NCBI GenBank assembly: GCA_964396115.1
Contig: CAYNDL010000003.1
Coordinates: forward strand, 1 to 39,868
Direction: 5' to 3'
Origin: CAYNDL01 sp964396115
GTDB lineage: Bacteria > Patescibacteriota > Andersenbacteria > UBA10190 > CAIZMI01
Length of the DNA: 39,868 nt
The notes beneath the pieces were generated by a model. It was not told the origin of the DNA and ran no database searches. It worked only from the letters and a program-made list of their open reading frames with translations. Position numbers and translations under genes: made by a program. Positions within the stretch are counted from its first letter, which is position 1, and every line of letters starts with the position of its first letter. Below are positions 7,831 to 15,916 of this stretch, piece after piece.

Positions 7831-8415
7831 ATGGTTGATATGAAAAAATTCAATTCAAAGAACATGTCTGCCAGTGAAAAGAAAGAACTGACCGAAGTTT
7901 TGAAAGCACGTTTTGAAGAGAACCCCGTTCGGCATAGGGGGATTAAGTGGGAAGAAGTGCAAAAGAAGTTGGAGGGAGCTCCCGATAAACTATGGTCTCT
8001 GGGCGAAATGGAAAGGACAGGAGGAGAGCCAGATGTTGTTGGTTTTGATAAAAAGACTCGCGAGTATATTTTTATTGACTGCTCCAGCGAGACACCTAAG
8101 GGGCGGCGAAATGTCTGTTATGACCATCAAGGTCAAGAAGAGAGGGAGAAGAAGGGAATTCACCCAGCCGGTAACGCTATCGATATGGCGGCAAACATGG
8201 GCGTTGAGGTTTTAACAGGAGAGCAATATCAGGCTCTACAAAAGGTAGGTAACTTTGATACAAAAACGTCTAGTTGGCTGAAAACACCCTCAGACATTAG
8301 AGAGCTTGGAGGAGCGATTTTTGCTGATCGTCGCTACGGTCAAGTATTTATCTATCACAATAGTGCACCTACTTTTTATCAAGTCAGGGGATTCCGTGGA
8401 ACTTTGAGCGTCTAA
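7831..8415 (+). CDS. DUF4256 family protein
   Basis: 194 aa. The central stretch EMERTGGEPDVVGFD, then EYIFIDCSSETPKGRRN, CYDHQGQEERE and NAIDMAANMGVEVL are the conserved blocks of DUF4256, a soluble family without a known reaction. The alternating acidic and Ser/Cys motifs give no clear catalytic set. The start could be the ATG at 7840 (MKKFNSKN): TATTAT at 7827-7832 then lies 7 nt before it, the arrangement of predicted leaderless starts in this window. Full length for the family. Confidence 0.85.
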   Translation: MVDMKKFNSKNMSASEKKELTEVLKARFEENPVRHRGIKWEEVQKKLEGAPDKLWSLGEMERTGGEPDVVGFDKKTREYIFIDCSSETPKGRRNVCYDHQGQEEREKKGIHPAGNAIDMAANMGVEVLTGEQYQALQKVGNFDTKTSSWLKTPSDIRELGGAIFADRRYGQVFIYHNSAPTFYQVRGFRGTLSV

Positions 8416-8485
8416 AAAATGATAAACATGAGTATCTAGTATCCCAAACGTCCGGGGTTTGTTAAAATTAAACAATAAATAACCA

Positions 8486-8791
8486 ATGAGCAGGAATATG
8501 CTTTATGTCGCTATCGTAGTAGTTCTCGTAATAATATTTGCCGCATATTTTTTTATGTCAGGTCGGAGGCTTGATGGATGGCGTTACGTCACTCTAAGCA
8601 ACGCAAGGGGCGACTATATTCCGCCTGGTCCGGTTGAGACGGAATGCAAGAGAAAGATGGAAGCGTATGCTCAGCAGAATAAGTTTTCAGTCTGTGAACT
8701 GATTGAAAGCCGGGTAGGTGATACTGACAAAGAGTGCCCCAATGGGCTATCGCCAACGGGTTGTTCCATCTGCAAGATTCGTTGCAAATAG
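8486..8791 (+). CDS. Small membrane-anchored or secreted Cys-rich protein
   Basis: 101 aa. An N-terminal hydrophobic helix (about 5-23) is followed by a soluble part with five Cys: CKRKM, VCELIE, then a cluster ECPNGLSPTGCSICKIRCK at the end. The spacing suggests disulfides outside the cell. No family recognised. No SD; a TAAAAT at about 8463 implies a short leader. Confidence 0.5.
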   Translation: MSRNMLYVAIVVVLVIIFAAYFFMSGRRLDGWRYVTLSNARGDYIPPGPVETECKRKMEAYAQQNKFSVCELIESRVGDTDKECPNGLSPTGCSICKIRCK

Positions 8792-8821
8792 CAAGAAACG
8801 GTTTTGAAAAAATTGAGGTCG

Positions 8822-8860
8822 AACTGACGTAGTAATGGCCGTTGGTGATCGACGTCAGTT
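8822..8860 (+). repeat. Inverted repeat between genes
   Basis: AACTGACGT (8822-8830) and ACGTCAGTT (8852-8860) are perfect 9-bp arms with a 21-nt loop, in the 101-bp gap before the DUF1801 gene. No U-run follows on the plus strand, so it is not an ordinary terminator. It could be an RNA stem or a protein site. Confidence 0.4.
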
Positions 8861-8877
8861 TCTTCCCGATGAGTCTT

Positions 8878-8886
8878 TGATATCAT
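8878..8886 (+). promoter_or_regulatory. Extended -10 promoter, leaderless start
   Basis: TGA-TATCAT, then 6 nt and the ATG at 8893. There is no SD between. Confidence 0.6.
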
Positions 8887-8892
8887 TTTGTC

Positions 8893-9255
8893 ATGCCAAA
8901 GTATGAATCAATAGACGACTACTTCGGTTCGTTCCCGGAGGACGTTGCGCTTAAACTGTCGGCTCTCCGAGACGCAATAAAAGGAGCCGCACCAGGCGCA
9001 GAGGAAACATTTAAATACGGTATTCCCACCTTCACTTTGAATGGCAATCTTGTCCATTTTGCAGGATTCAAAACACACATTGGTTTTTACCCAACGCCTT
9101 CGGGTGTAGAGAAGTTTAAGAAAGAGCTTGCTTCTTATAATGTAGCAAAAGGTTCAATTCAGTTTCCGTTGGACAAGCCCTTGCCTATTTCTCTTATTAA
9201 AAAAATCGTGAAATTTCGCGTGAAAGAAAACATGGGTTGGGCTAAAAAATGCTGA
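8893..9255 (+). CDS. DUF1801 / YdhG-type iron-chaperone-like protein
   Basis: 120 aa, full length for the family. It begins with IDDYFGSFPEDVALKLSALR, then FKYGIPTFTLNGNLVHFAG, FKTHIGFYPTP and GSIQFPLDKPLP, the conserved order of DUF1801 (Bacillus YdhG/Fra-like frataxin analogues). Family members fold like YjbR/CyaY; an iron-donor role is shown only for some, so the cellular job here is inferred. It stands alone with a predicted leaderless mRNA. Confidence 0.9.
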   Translation: MPKYESIDDYFGSFPEDVALKLSALRDAIKGAAPGAEETFKYGIPTFTLNGNLVHFAGFKTHIGFYPTPSGVEKFKKELASYNVAKGSIQFPLDKPLPISLIKKIVKFRVKENMGWAKKC

Positions 9256-9269
9256 AGTGGTGTGTGAAA

Positions 9270-9284
9270 AGTTAACTGTTAACT
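9270..9284. repeat. Short palindrome upstream of RibD-C gene
   Basis: AGTTAAC-T-GTTAACT, a perfect 7-bp inverted repeat around one base, 28 bp before the next start codon. Possible operator; no regulator is adjacent. Confidence 0.3.
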
Positions 9285-9311
9285 AAATAAAAAAAATTAG
9301 AGAATACGTGG

Positions 9312-9908
9312 ATGAGAAAAATAATCATACTTTCGTTTGTTACCTTAGATGGTGTAATGCAGGCACCCGGTGGACCCGAGGAAGATACATCTGGCGGTTT
9401 TGAACATGGAGGGTGGAGTGTTCCATATTTCGATAACTTCCTTGGCAAGGTCATGGAAGAGCAAATGGGGCGGCGTTTCGATTTATTGCTTGGCAGGAAG
9501 ACGTACGACATATTTGCTGCTTATTGGCCGCACCATCCTGAAGAAGGCCGTACTCTTAATGAAGCAACAAAGTACGTGGTTTCCCGTTCCGACATTAAAC
9601 TCGTCTGGAAAGAGTCCGTGCTCCTTCAGGGTGATGTAGTTGAAAAAATAAAGAAGCTAAAAACTCAGGAAGGACCGGAATTCCAAGTACACGGCAGTGG
9701 TGACCTTATCCAAACACTGCTTAAGGCAGATCTTGTTGATGATCTGTGGCTTAAAACCTTTCCCGTCGTTTTGGGTAAAGGGAAGCGCTTGTTTGGGGAT
9801 GGTACTATTCCCGCAGCTTTTAAATTGATGGAAAGTTCTGTTTCACCAAAGGGTGTCATTGTTGCAAACTATCAACGGGGTGGAAAGGTTGAGACCGGTT
9901 CATTTTGA
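9312..9908 (+). CDS. RibD C-terminal / dihydrofolate-reductase-like protein
   Basis: 198 aa. IILSFVTLDGVMQAPGG, then LLGRKTYDIFAAYWP, TKYVVSRS and VHGSGDLIQTLL, and DDLWLKTFPVVLGKGKRLF are the signature blocks of the stand-alone RibD_C family (Bacillus YwjB/YyaP-like). These bind NADPH in a DHFR-like fold. The substrate of the single-domain branch is unknown; a role in riboflavin synthesis is unlikely without a deaminase domain. No SD. Confidence 0.9.
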   Translation: MRKIIILSFVTLDGVMQAPGGPEEDTSGGFEHGGWSVPYFDNFLGKVMEEQMGRRFDLLLGRKTYDIFAAYWPHHPEEGRTLNEATKYVVSRSDIKLVWKESVLLQGDVVEKIKKLKTQEGPEFQVHGSGDLIQTLLKADLVDDLWLKTFPVVLGKGKRLFGDGTIPAAFKLMESSVSPKGVIVANYQRGGKVETGSF

Positions 9909-9921
9909 GACCATTCCGATC

Positions 9922-9950
9922 TTGACTTTTTCAATTTTTTAGACTAAATT
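9922..9950 (+). promoter_or_regulatory. Sigma-70 promoter for the 9997 gene
   Basis: TTGACT, 17-bp spacer, TAAATT. Predicted start near 9957, leader about 40 nt. A second hexamer, TATAAC, overlaps at 9950. Confidence 0.6.
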
Positions 9951-9996
9951 ATAACCTTGTTTTTTCGAGAACCAGCGTTTTAACGGAGAAACGGAC

Positions 9997-10458
9997 ATGT
10001 TCGAATTGTCGAACCAAACGCTCTTTGGACTGATGGTCGCGGTAGTGGTGGTATTCGGCCTGCTGGCCATTATCGGCGTCAGCAAAGCTACAGTTTTTCG
10101 CGGCGGTCCACTGAACCTCAGCGTCTTCAACGAGCGTTTCATCGCTGCCAACAACGAGCTGATGCTTGGGACGACCGAGGGGCTTAAAGAAGGCATTCGG
10201 CACCTAGTTGAGAGCCTGGAAGTGGCCGGAGACTTTGCCTCGGATGTCATCAAAGCACTGCAGTATCTTCGTTGCGCCCTGTCACATCATGATCGGGCTG
10301 ATACCAAGGGTCCCTGGAACCGTGACCTAAGCGGATATGGGCTGATGTCTTGGAAGAATGACTTGTATGACCGGGATACCGCTCTTCGGCAGGCATGGCC
10401 GCACATCGCGGCTGTCAATGACCGGCTGAAGAAACTTGGGTTTGGTTGGAACTTCTAG
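9997..10458 (+). CDS. Membrane-anchored protein of unknown function (GC3-rich class)
   Basis: 153 aa. A short start (MFELSNQT) leads to one transmembrane helix (LFGLMVAVVVVFGLLAIIG, about 9-27), then a soluble, mainly helical domain with no motif I recognise. The start is fixed by the purine-rich GGAGAAACGGA before ATG. Codons end mostly in G or C, unlike both neighbours. The gene has its own promoter and terminator, so it is a self-contained unit. Its ATGTTCG start context recurs in the 19459 gene and nearly in the 16423 gene. Confidence 0.6.
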   Translation: MFELSNQTLFGLMVAVVVVFGLLAIIGVSKATVFRGGPLNLSVFNERFIAANNELMLGTTEGLKEGIRHLVESLEVAGDFASDVIKALQYLRCALSHHDRADTKGPWNRDLSGYGLMSWKNDLYDRDTALRQAWPHIAAVNDRLKKLGFGWNF

Positions 10459-10490
10459 GTTCGTAGTTCGTCGTGGACTGCAAATCTTCA

Positions 10491-10516
10491 CACCCCGATA
10501 ATGTCGGGGTGTTTTA
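10491..10516 (+). terminator. Rho-independent terminator
   Basis: CACCCCGA and TCGGGGTG form an 8-bp stem with a 5-nt loop, followed by TTTT. It separates the 9997 gene from the converging XRE operon. Confidence 0.85.
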
Positions 10517-10521
10517 ATTTA

Positions 10522-10710
10522 TTAAAAAATAAATACATCTTCAATCTTTGTTTTGAGTACTCTTGCCACATCATGTGCAAGTTTGAGAGAAGGGTTGTAT
10601 TTTCCTTGCTCGAGAAAAATAATTGTCTCTCGTCGAACGCCAACTTTCCGAGCAAGTTCTTCCTGTGTGAAGCCTAATTGCTGGCGGTGTTTTTTGATTA
10701 ATGTCTTCAC
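10522..10710 (-). CDS. XRE-family helix-turn-helix regulator
   Basis: 62 aa, almost only the [21 protein letters not shown], then [19 protein letters not shown] and IEDVFIF. It matches the small YozG/Cro-like regulators that commonly pair with DUF2178 membrane proteins. Its ATG overlaps the end of the upstream membrane-protein gene by 4 bp (ATGA), so translation is coupled. The likely target is the 39-bp palindrome at 11106-11144 in its own promoter. Confidence 0.92.
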   Translation of the reverse strand: MKTLIKKHRQQLGFTQEELARKVGVRRETIIFLEQGKYNPSLKLAHDVARVLKTKIEDVFIF

Positions 10711-11096
10711 TTATCTTGTCTACGGTTCAGATAGGCAAAAAGAACAGAATTTAAGAGCAAAAGCCCGCAGACAGAAAAGGCAAAGTACTGGCTCAGCAGA
10801 TACATCATCCCTTCTTTGTGTGAAAACGCCATCAAAGCAAATGTTCCGATTGTGCCAATCCAGGCGAAAGCATAAATTGAATAGCGCGCCGCATCTCCGG
10901 CAATTTTATAATCACGCTCGTCTGCGATCACGTGTTTCTTGGCATATTCTTTTTTGCACTGGAGAAGTGCTGCGACCGCTGTAACAGTGAGTATGAGTGG
11001 TAACCAATAATTTTCCAGGTTAATAGACAAGCTAATCGTGCCGCTTAGCAGGATAACAATTGCGAGGCGGCAGATGGTATAGGTGTTCTTAGTCAT
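10707..11096 (-). CDS. DUF2178-like four-helix membrane protein
   Basis: 129 aa. Four hydrophobic helices (about 7-24, 29-46, 71-90 and 97-120). The cytoplasmic loop after helix 2 carries [16 protein letters not shown], the DERD..I...A motif of DUF2178. It is first gene of a two-gene operon with the XRE regulator. Such pairs are widespread, but the function of the membrane part is unknown; the regulator may respond to its state or simply repress both genes. Confidence 0.8.
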   Translation of the reverse strand: MTKNTYTICRLAIVILLSGTISLSINLENYWLPLILTVTAVAALLQCKKEYAKKHVIADERDYKIAGDAARYSIYAFAWIGTIGTFALMAFSHKEGMMYLLSQYFAFSVCGLLLLNSVLFAYLNRRQDK

Positions 11097-11105
11097 GTAA
11101 TTAAG

Positions 11106-11144
11106 TTAATTATTTCTAACATTTGCCATGTTAGAAATAATTAA
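11106..11144. promoter_or_regulatory. 39-bp palindromic operator
   Basis: Two perfect 17-bp arms (11106-11122 and 11128-11144; arm TTAATTATTTCTAACAT) around the 5-nt spacer TTGCC. One arm covers the -10 box of the minus-strand operon, and the centre lies at its expected start point. This is the expected place for autorepression by a dimeric XRE protein. Confidence 0.8.
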
Positions 11145-11156
11145 CGTCAATGTCAA
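11128..11156 (-). promoter_or_regulatory. Promoter of the DUF2178-XRE operon
   Basis: On the minus strand: TTGACA (11151-11156), 17-bp spacer, TAACAT (11128-11133). The -10 box lies inside the palindrome. Confidence 0.75.
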
Positions 11157-11259
11157 CACCTACTATCAAAACTGATGTTGGGTATAATAGTGGAATGTTT
11201 GCCTGGGATAGGGAGTCTTAGACATGCGCGTGATAGAATAAAAGAGAAAATCGCTCAGA

Positions 11260-12972
11260 ATGGCTAATTGGAAAAAAATTGGAAAGCTAGTTGTAATCGG
11301 GGGTTTGACCGCAATTTTTTTATTGCTCACCATTTCGTCTGTACGTGAGGAGAGTGCTACGTCGGATGAAACGTGGCATGTTTCGGCCGGGCTGTGTCTG
11401 CTTCGGACTGGTGATTTTAGAATGAACACCGATAATCCCTTTCCGCCGAATGCCCTGGCTGCCTTACCGCTTGCCTTAGATAAAAATTTCCTAACGCCGT
11501 CCGTTAAAGATGATACTTACCGGAAGGCACAGATAAATTTTTACAGCGAAAAAGTTGCCCAGTTGAACGGGGGATACAAAGAAGGTGAAAAATACGAACT
11601 AACTGCCGCCCAATTATTTAAACCAAGGATGATTATGGCAACCCTTGTTGCACTACTCCTGCTTACATACGCGCTATTACTGTCGAAAAACTTCAATGCG
11701 CGTGTTGGGATTGTTGCCTTAATTCTGCTCGGCTTCTCTCCATCCTTCTTGGCACATGCGCCTTTAACAACGACTGACGCGTTGGTGGCAATGATGATTT
11801 TCTTTGCTTCGTATGCATTATGGAGGTTCCACCGTACCAAGACGAGATTGGGAAACGTGCTTCTGTTCCTCACCTTTTTGATTACCGCCTTCGCTGCCCT
11901 AATGACAAAACATACAGCAATTTTGGTTGTGCCACTGTGGCTACTGCTCCTAATTTATAGTGTTTACAAAAAATTCCCAGCGCGGCCACGGACGTTGCGT
12001 GTAATAGCAGCGACGTTGTTGGTCATATTGTCATTGGGCGCATGGGTGTATGGGATCCACTATTCATACGGTGGGCTATACAAAACTCTGCGCAAGACAC
12101 GGTACAAAGATTTTATTCCGATCATGGAAGATAAACGCGTTCTACTAGCGCAAAAGAACGGCCAGAAGCTCGTGGAACTATACGACAAACGTAAAGTTCT
12201 TTTTCCTTACTATCTGCAGGGCGTCCTGTTTAATATGATTTTTAAGAATGTGCGGGGGCATGAGAGCTACTTCATGGGAAAATATGAAAATGTTGGTCCG
12301 GCATATTATCTGGCAGCTTTTTCATTTAAAGAAACTGTGCCTTTTGTAGTGGGAACGTTCGTGTTTCTTTGTTGGTTAATGTATCTCTTCTATCATCGCA
12401 GGTATGGGGACGAGATCCTCTTTCTTGGTGTGCCGCCTTTTGCCCTCGCTTTAATATTCTCTTTTAGTCATGTAAAAATTGGGATCCGGCATATTCTTCC
12501 TGTTTATCCGTTTCTTGCACTCGGGGTTGCTATAATGGCCGAACATTTTTTAAGTCGCGCCGGGTGGCGCAAGCGGGGCGTTGTGTACTTAAGTTTGGCA
12601 TCAATATTTGTAAGTGCCATTTATGTTTACCCCCACTACCTTAGCTATTTTAATTTTGTTGTTGGAGGGAGTCGTAACGGGTACAAATGGTTGCAGGATA
12701 GTAACTTCGATTGGGGACAGAATGAATTGCGTGCTAGGCAGATTGCAGAAAAGTCCGAAGGAAAAATTGAGTATTTGGGTAGCGAACTTCCAACGCAGGG
12801 AAAACAGTACCTTGTACGTTTATCAGAAGTGTACGGTGTGCCGCGAAACCGTACTTCGCGAAGTAACGAGTTCAAAAAACTCTTAGACGAAAAGAAATTA
12901 CGAATTGTTGACTATAGTTTACCAACACACTGGCTTGTATATTTCCCAGATCCTGCTGCGGAGAATAAATAG
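11260..12972 (+). CDS. GT39/PMT-like polytopic glycosyltransferase
   Basis: 570 aa with many hydrophobic helices (about 10-12). After the first helix comes ATSDETWHVSAGLCLLRTGD, whose Asp-Glu pair is the catalytic-loop signature of lipid-phosphate-sugar-dependent GT-C enzymes (PMT_2/ArnT group). HVKIGIRHILPVYPFLALG near the C-terminal helices is a typical block. Such enzymes move a sugar from a polyprenyl-phosphate donor to a protein or lipid on the outer membrane face. The last part (about 470-570) is soluble and includes NGYKWLQDSNFDWGQ, common in this branch. An isolated TATAAT at 11183 is the likely promoter. No SD before the ATG. Confidence 0.8.
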   Translation: MANWKKIGKLVVIGGLTAIFLLLTISSVREESATSDETWHVSAGLCLLRTGDFRMNTDNPFPPNALAALPLALDKNFLTPSVKDDTYRKAQINFYSEKVAQLNGGYKEGEKYELTAAQLFKPRMIMATLVALLLLTYALLLSKNFNARVGIVALILLGFSPSFLAHAPLTTTDALVAMMIFFASYALWRFHRTKTRLGNVLLFLTFLITAFAALMTKHTAILVVPLWLLLLIYSVYKKFPARPRTLRVIAATLLVILSLGAWVYGIHYSYGGLYKTLRKTRYKDFIPIMEDKRVLLAQKNGQKLVELYDKRKVLFPYYLQGVLFNMIFKNVRGHESYFMGKYENVGPAYYLAAFSFKETVPFVVGTFVFLCWLMYLFYHRRYGDEILFLGVPPFALALIFSFSHVKIGIRHILPVYPFLALGVAIMAEHFLSRAGWRKRGVVYLSLASIFVSAIYVYPHYLSYFNFVVGGSRNGYKWLQDSNFDWGQNELRARQIAEKSEGKIEYLGSELPTQGKQYLVRLSEVYGVPRNRTSRSNEFKKLLDEKKLRIVDYSLPTHWLVYFPDPAAENK

Positions 12973-12980
12973 GCAATCGA

Positions 12981-13009
12981 TTGACAATAACGGCTGGACA
13001 ACGTATTAT
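12981..13009 (+). promoter_or_regulatory. Near-consensus promoter of the DEAD-box helicase gene
   Basis: TTGACA, 17-bp spacer, TATTAT. Predicted start near 13016, which gives a leader of about 96 nt. Confidence 0.8.
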
Positions 13010-13028
13010 ATGTTGATTCATTAATCTA

Positions 13029-13108
13029 CTCGCAAGGGGGAGATGCGAGAGACTCGACTTTGGGCATACTTGTGACCACAGAAGGGTTGGGTCACAAATT
13101 ATTTTTTT
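13029..13108 (+). promoter_or_regulatory. Structured helicase leader with terminator-like hairpin
   Basis: Hairpin 1: CTCGCA (13029-13034) with TGCGAG (13044-13049); its loop holds the SD-like AGGGGGAGA. Hairpin 2: TTGTGACC (13070-13077) with GGTCACAA (13090-13097), 8 bp, loop with GAAGGG, followed by a seven-T run (13102-13108) 3 bp before the ATG. Hairpin 2 has the form of an intrinsic terminator, so the leader may attenuate the gene. Confidence 0.55.
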
Positions 13109-13111
13109 ATT

Positions 13112-14401
13112 ATGTCTCAAACGTCATCACCTACACATAAAGATTTTTCTCAACTGGGTTTAGCCTCCAGTCTTTTGGATGCGTTAAAAAATCTAAACAT
13201 AACTGTTCCCACACCGATCCAGCGGCAGGCTATTCCGATAGCTGTAGAGGGAAAAGACGTAGTGGGAGTCGCACAAACAGGAACTGGCAAGACGTTGGCC
13301 TTCGCTTTGCCGCTATTGCAGCAATTGTCTAGGACTAAAAAAATCGGCTTGATAATTTTGCCGACGCGTGAGCTGGCTATGCAAGTTGACGAAACGTTCC
13401 AAAAAATAGGAAAGTCATTCGGGTTAAGGAGGGCTCTGCTTATTGGGGGTGCACCCATTCACAAACAAAGAACAGAAATTTACAGGCATCCGCATGTCAT
13501 TATCGGGACTCCCGGAAGGATTATGGACCACATGAACCAGCAAACATTACGTTTGCAAAATGTTGGTGTACTTGTGCTTGATGAAGCCGACCATATGTTC
13601 GATATGGGTTTTTTGCCTCAAATAACGAGCATCTTGGAACAAGTTCCGCGTAACAGACAAACTATGCTTTTTTCCGCAACAATGCCGGTTGCAATTATGA
13701 AGCTGGCGGCTGCCCATATGAAAATGCCGGTTCGCGTAGAGATTGCTCCTCCTGGCACGGTTGCAGAACGTATTAGCCAAGAATTGTTTATTGTGCCTCG
13801 AGAACAAAAAAGTCGTTTACTCGATAAGGTCTTGGATGAACATACGGGGACAGTCCTTATTTTTTCCCGGACAAAACATGGAGCTAGAAAAATTTGCCGG
13901 ACGATTCGCGGGATGGGGCACAGTGCTGCGGAGATCCACTCCAATCTTTCTTTGTCGCAGCGCCGGCGCTCACTAGATGGTTTTAAAAACGGGGCCCACC
14001 GCGTGCTTGTGGCTACCGACATTGCGGCTAGAGGTATTGATGTGACGAACATTGAACTGGTCGTGAACTATGATCTGCCTGATAACCCCAATGATTATGT
14101 TCATCGCATAGGCCGCACGGGCCGGAATGGAAGTACTGGCCAGGCCATGACTTTTATTACTCCTGACCAGCGGGAGAAAGTTAAACATATCGAACGGTTG
14201 GTTCGTGCTTCGCTGCGAATATCACCGTTGCCAGAATTACCGGCTGAACGTGCAGTTCTAGTGAAGAAAGCAGAAGTTCAAGCGCGTTCTCCTATGGGAC
14301 AAAAGCAGGACTTTAATTATACCCGTCACCGTCATCACCCTTACCGTAAACGAAACAGGAGCAGATTTGGCGGCGCTAAACCACAAAATCGAGATTCATA
14401 A
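13112..14401 (+). CDS. DEAD-box ATP-dependent RNA helicase (RhlE/DeaD-like)
   Basis: 429 aa. All core motifs are present in order: Q motif TPIQRQAIP, motif I AQTGTGKT, Ia PTRELA, Ib GTPGR, II DEAD, III SAT, V ATDIAARGIDV and VI HRIGRTGR. The C-terminal tail (from about 395) is rich in His, Arg and Lys and should bind RNA. These helicases unwind short RNA duplexes in ribosome assembly and mRNA decay, mainly in the cold. It is monocistronic, has a near-consensus promoter and a folded leader, and no SD. Control by its own leader is plausible because the product unwinds RNA hairpins. Confidence 0.97.
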   Translation: MSQTSSPTHKDFSQLGLASSLLDALKNLNITVPTPIQRQAIPIAVEGKDVVGVAQTGTGKTLAFALPLLQQLSRTKKIGLIILPTRELAMQVDETFQKIGKSFGLRRALLIGGAPIHKQRTEIYRHPHVIIGTPGRIMDHMNQQTLRLQNVGVLVLDEADHMFDMGFLPQITSILEQVPRNRQTMLFSATMPVAIMKLAAAHMKMPVRVEIAPPGTVAERISQELFIVPREQKSRLLDKVLDEHTGTVLIFSRTKHGARKICRTIRGMGHSAAEIHSNLSLSQRRRSLDGFKNGAHRVLVATDIAARGIDVTNIELVVNYDLPDNPNDYVHRIGRTGRNGSTGQAMTFITPDQREKVKHIERLVRASLRISPLPELPAERAVLVKKAEVQARSPMGQKQDFNYTRHRHHPYRKRNRSRFGGAKPQNRDS

Positions 14402-14413
14402 TAAGATAAGGTT

Positions 14414-14593
14414 ATGGAACCGAAAGAGGCGATCGCTATCCTTTTGAGCATGCTGGAGAGAAAAACTTTAAGTGAGGAGGACAAAGAAGCTCTCATCGTT
14501 GCGGTTGGGGCACTTGATTCAATGGCTCTTGCGAAAAACCGCCTTCGCTCAATCAGAGATCGCAAGGATAATAAGAAGGGCACTAAGGACTGA
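14414..14593 (+). CDS. 59-aa soluble helical protein
   Basis: Begins MEPKEAIAILLSMLERKTLS, then a SEEDKEALIVAVGALDSM helix and a basic tail with RSIRDRKDNKKGTKD. Two amphipathic helices and high charge suggest a helical hairpin that may bind another protein or nucleic acid. It lies 12 bp after the helicase stop, with AAGG just before the ATG, so it may be co-transcribed with the helicase. No family recognised. Confidence 0.55.
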   Translation: MEPKEAIAILLSMLERKTLSEEDKEALIVAVGALDSMALAKNRLRSIRDRKDNKKGTKD

Positions 14594-14656
14594 CTGGCAG
14601 GGGAAACATATATTAAGTTACAGACTATTGGTGATAGGTCGCCAATAATTGTTGGC

Positions 14657-15913
14657 ATGTCTGAACTAAGAGAATATGCCACTTGGGATGAGGGTGTTGG
14701 AATCCCTAGGTTCCCGGAATTAAAAGAATCCACTACTACCGATGTAGTTATAGTTGGCGGTGGGATTACAGGCATAACCGCTGCGTATCTATTGGCAAAG
14801 GCCGGCAAGAAAATAATCTTGGTGGAGAAAGATCGGTTAATATTTGGTGCCACAGGGGCTACGACGGCCTTCCTGACTTCATATATAGATACTGCGGCTA
14901 AGGATTTGGTCTCTATTTTTGGCAAAGAAAAAAGTCGAAATATCTACAGCTCACACAGCGAAGCAATAGACAGTGTCGAGGCGATTGTGCGCAACGAAAA
15001 GATTGAATGCGAGTTTATGCGTTGTTCAAATTATGTGTATGCAAATTCGGAAAAGGATGTTGATTGGCTGAGAAAAGAATATGACGCCCTAAGTCAGGTT
15101 GGACAAAATATTGTTTGGAAAGAAAAAGAAGACCTTCCGTTTAAACAAGGTGGTTCCATAGAGATAATCAGCCAAGCAAAATTCCATCCGAGAAAATATC
15201 TCGCTGTTCTATTGGAAAAGTTGGTAGAACTTGGTGTAAAAATTTACGAAAATACCGAGGTAGTAGGCATGGAGGAAAAAAACGGGGTCGTCTCTGTTAG
15301 GACTGAGAAGAACAAAATAACTGCCACAAATGTTCTTCAGGCAACCTACGTGCCTTTGGGAAATAAATTGTTCTTTAAGAAAGCGTACTACAGCTCATAT
15401 GTGTACGAAGTGCAAATGCCTGCAGGAACTTTACCGGAAGGGATTTACGAAGATACTTTGGATCCCTATCATTATTTTCGCGTAGATAGGGTAGGCGGCC
15501 GAGATCGGATAATTATTGGCGGAGAAGACCACCGTTCTGATGTTCCAGTACCAGCAGAAAAAAATTATGCAGCGTTAGAAAAATATATTACTGAAACTTT
15601 TTCTCGATATAAGTACGAAATTGTCGGACGTTGGAGTGGTCCCATTATTGAGCAGGTAGATGGGCTGGCGTTTATTGGTCCTGTGGATTCCAGCGCCATT
15701 TTTTACGCTACAGGATTTTCGGGTAACGGAATGACTTATAGCATGATCGCTGCCCAGATGTTCGCGGACCACGTTCTCGTTCAGAGGAACAAATGGGACG
15801 ACTTGTACGACGCCAGTCGGACTCCCAGTCCGAAAGCTCTCTTGAGAAAAGGGAGGGATTACGGTGAAGAGTTTTTTGGAGGAGCCGTTAAGAACATTTT
15901 TAAGAAAAATTGA
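14657..15913 (+). CDS. FAD-dependent oxidoreductase (DadA/DAO family)
   Basis: 418 aa. The N-terminal dinucleotide fold has TDVVIVGGGITGITAAYLLA and the acidic residue in KIILVEKD that binds ribose. GATGATTAFLTSYID follows. The C-terminal FAD contact is IFYATGFSGNGMTYSMIA. Relatives in other bacteria often carry a C-terminal Rieske iron-sulfur domain; here the protein ends before one would fit. The family oxidises amines or amino acids, and the substrate is not evident. No SD; AATAAT lies 7 nt before the ATG. Confidence 0.9.
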   Translation: MSELREYATWDEGVGIPRFPELKESTTTDVVIVGGGITGITAAYLLAKAGKKIILVEKDRLIFGATGATTAFLTSYIDTAAKDLVSIFGKEKSRNIYSSHSEAIDSVEAIVRNEKIECEFMRCSNYVYANSEKDVDWLRKEYDALSQVGQNIVWKEKEDLPFKQGGSIEIISQAKFHPRKYLAVLLEKLVELGVKIYENTEVVGMEEKNGVVSVRTEKNKITATNVLQATYVPLGNKLFFKKAYYSSYVYEVQMPAGTLPEGIYEDTLDPYHYFRVDRVGGRDRIIIGGEDHRSDVPVPAEKNYAALEKYITETFSRYKYEIVGRWSGPIIEQVDGLAFIGPVDSSAIFYATGFSGNGMTYSMIAAQMFADHVLVQRNKWDDLYDASRTPSPKALLRKGRDYGEEFFGGAVKNIFKKN

Positions 15914-15916
15914 GTT

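Noticed and set aside
14627..14656. Two mutually exclusive short hairpins before the FAD oxidoreductase (ATTGG/CCAAT and GCCAA/TTGGC)
   Set aside because: Each stem is only 5 bp, and the likely transcript start lies inside this region, so a switch is not supported.
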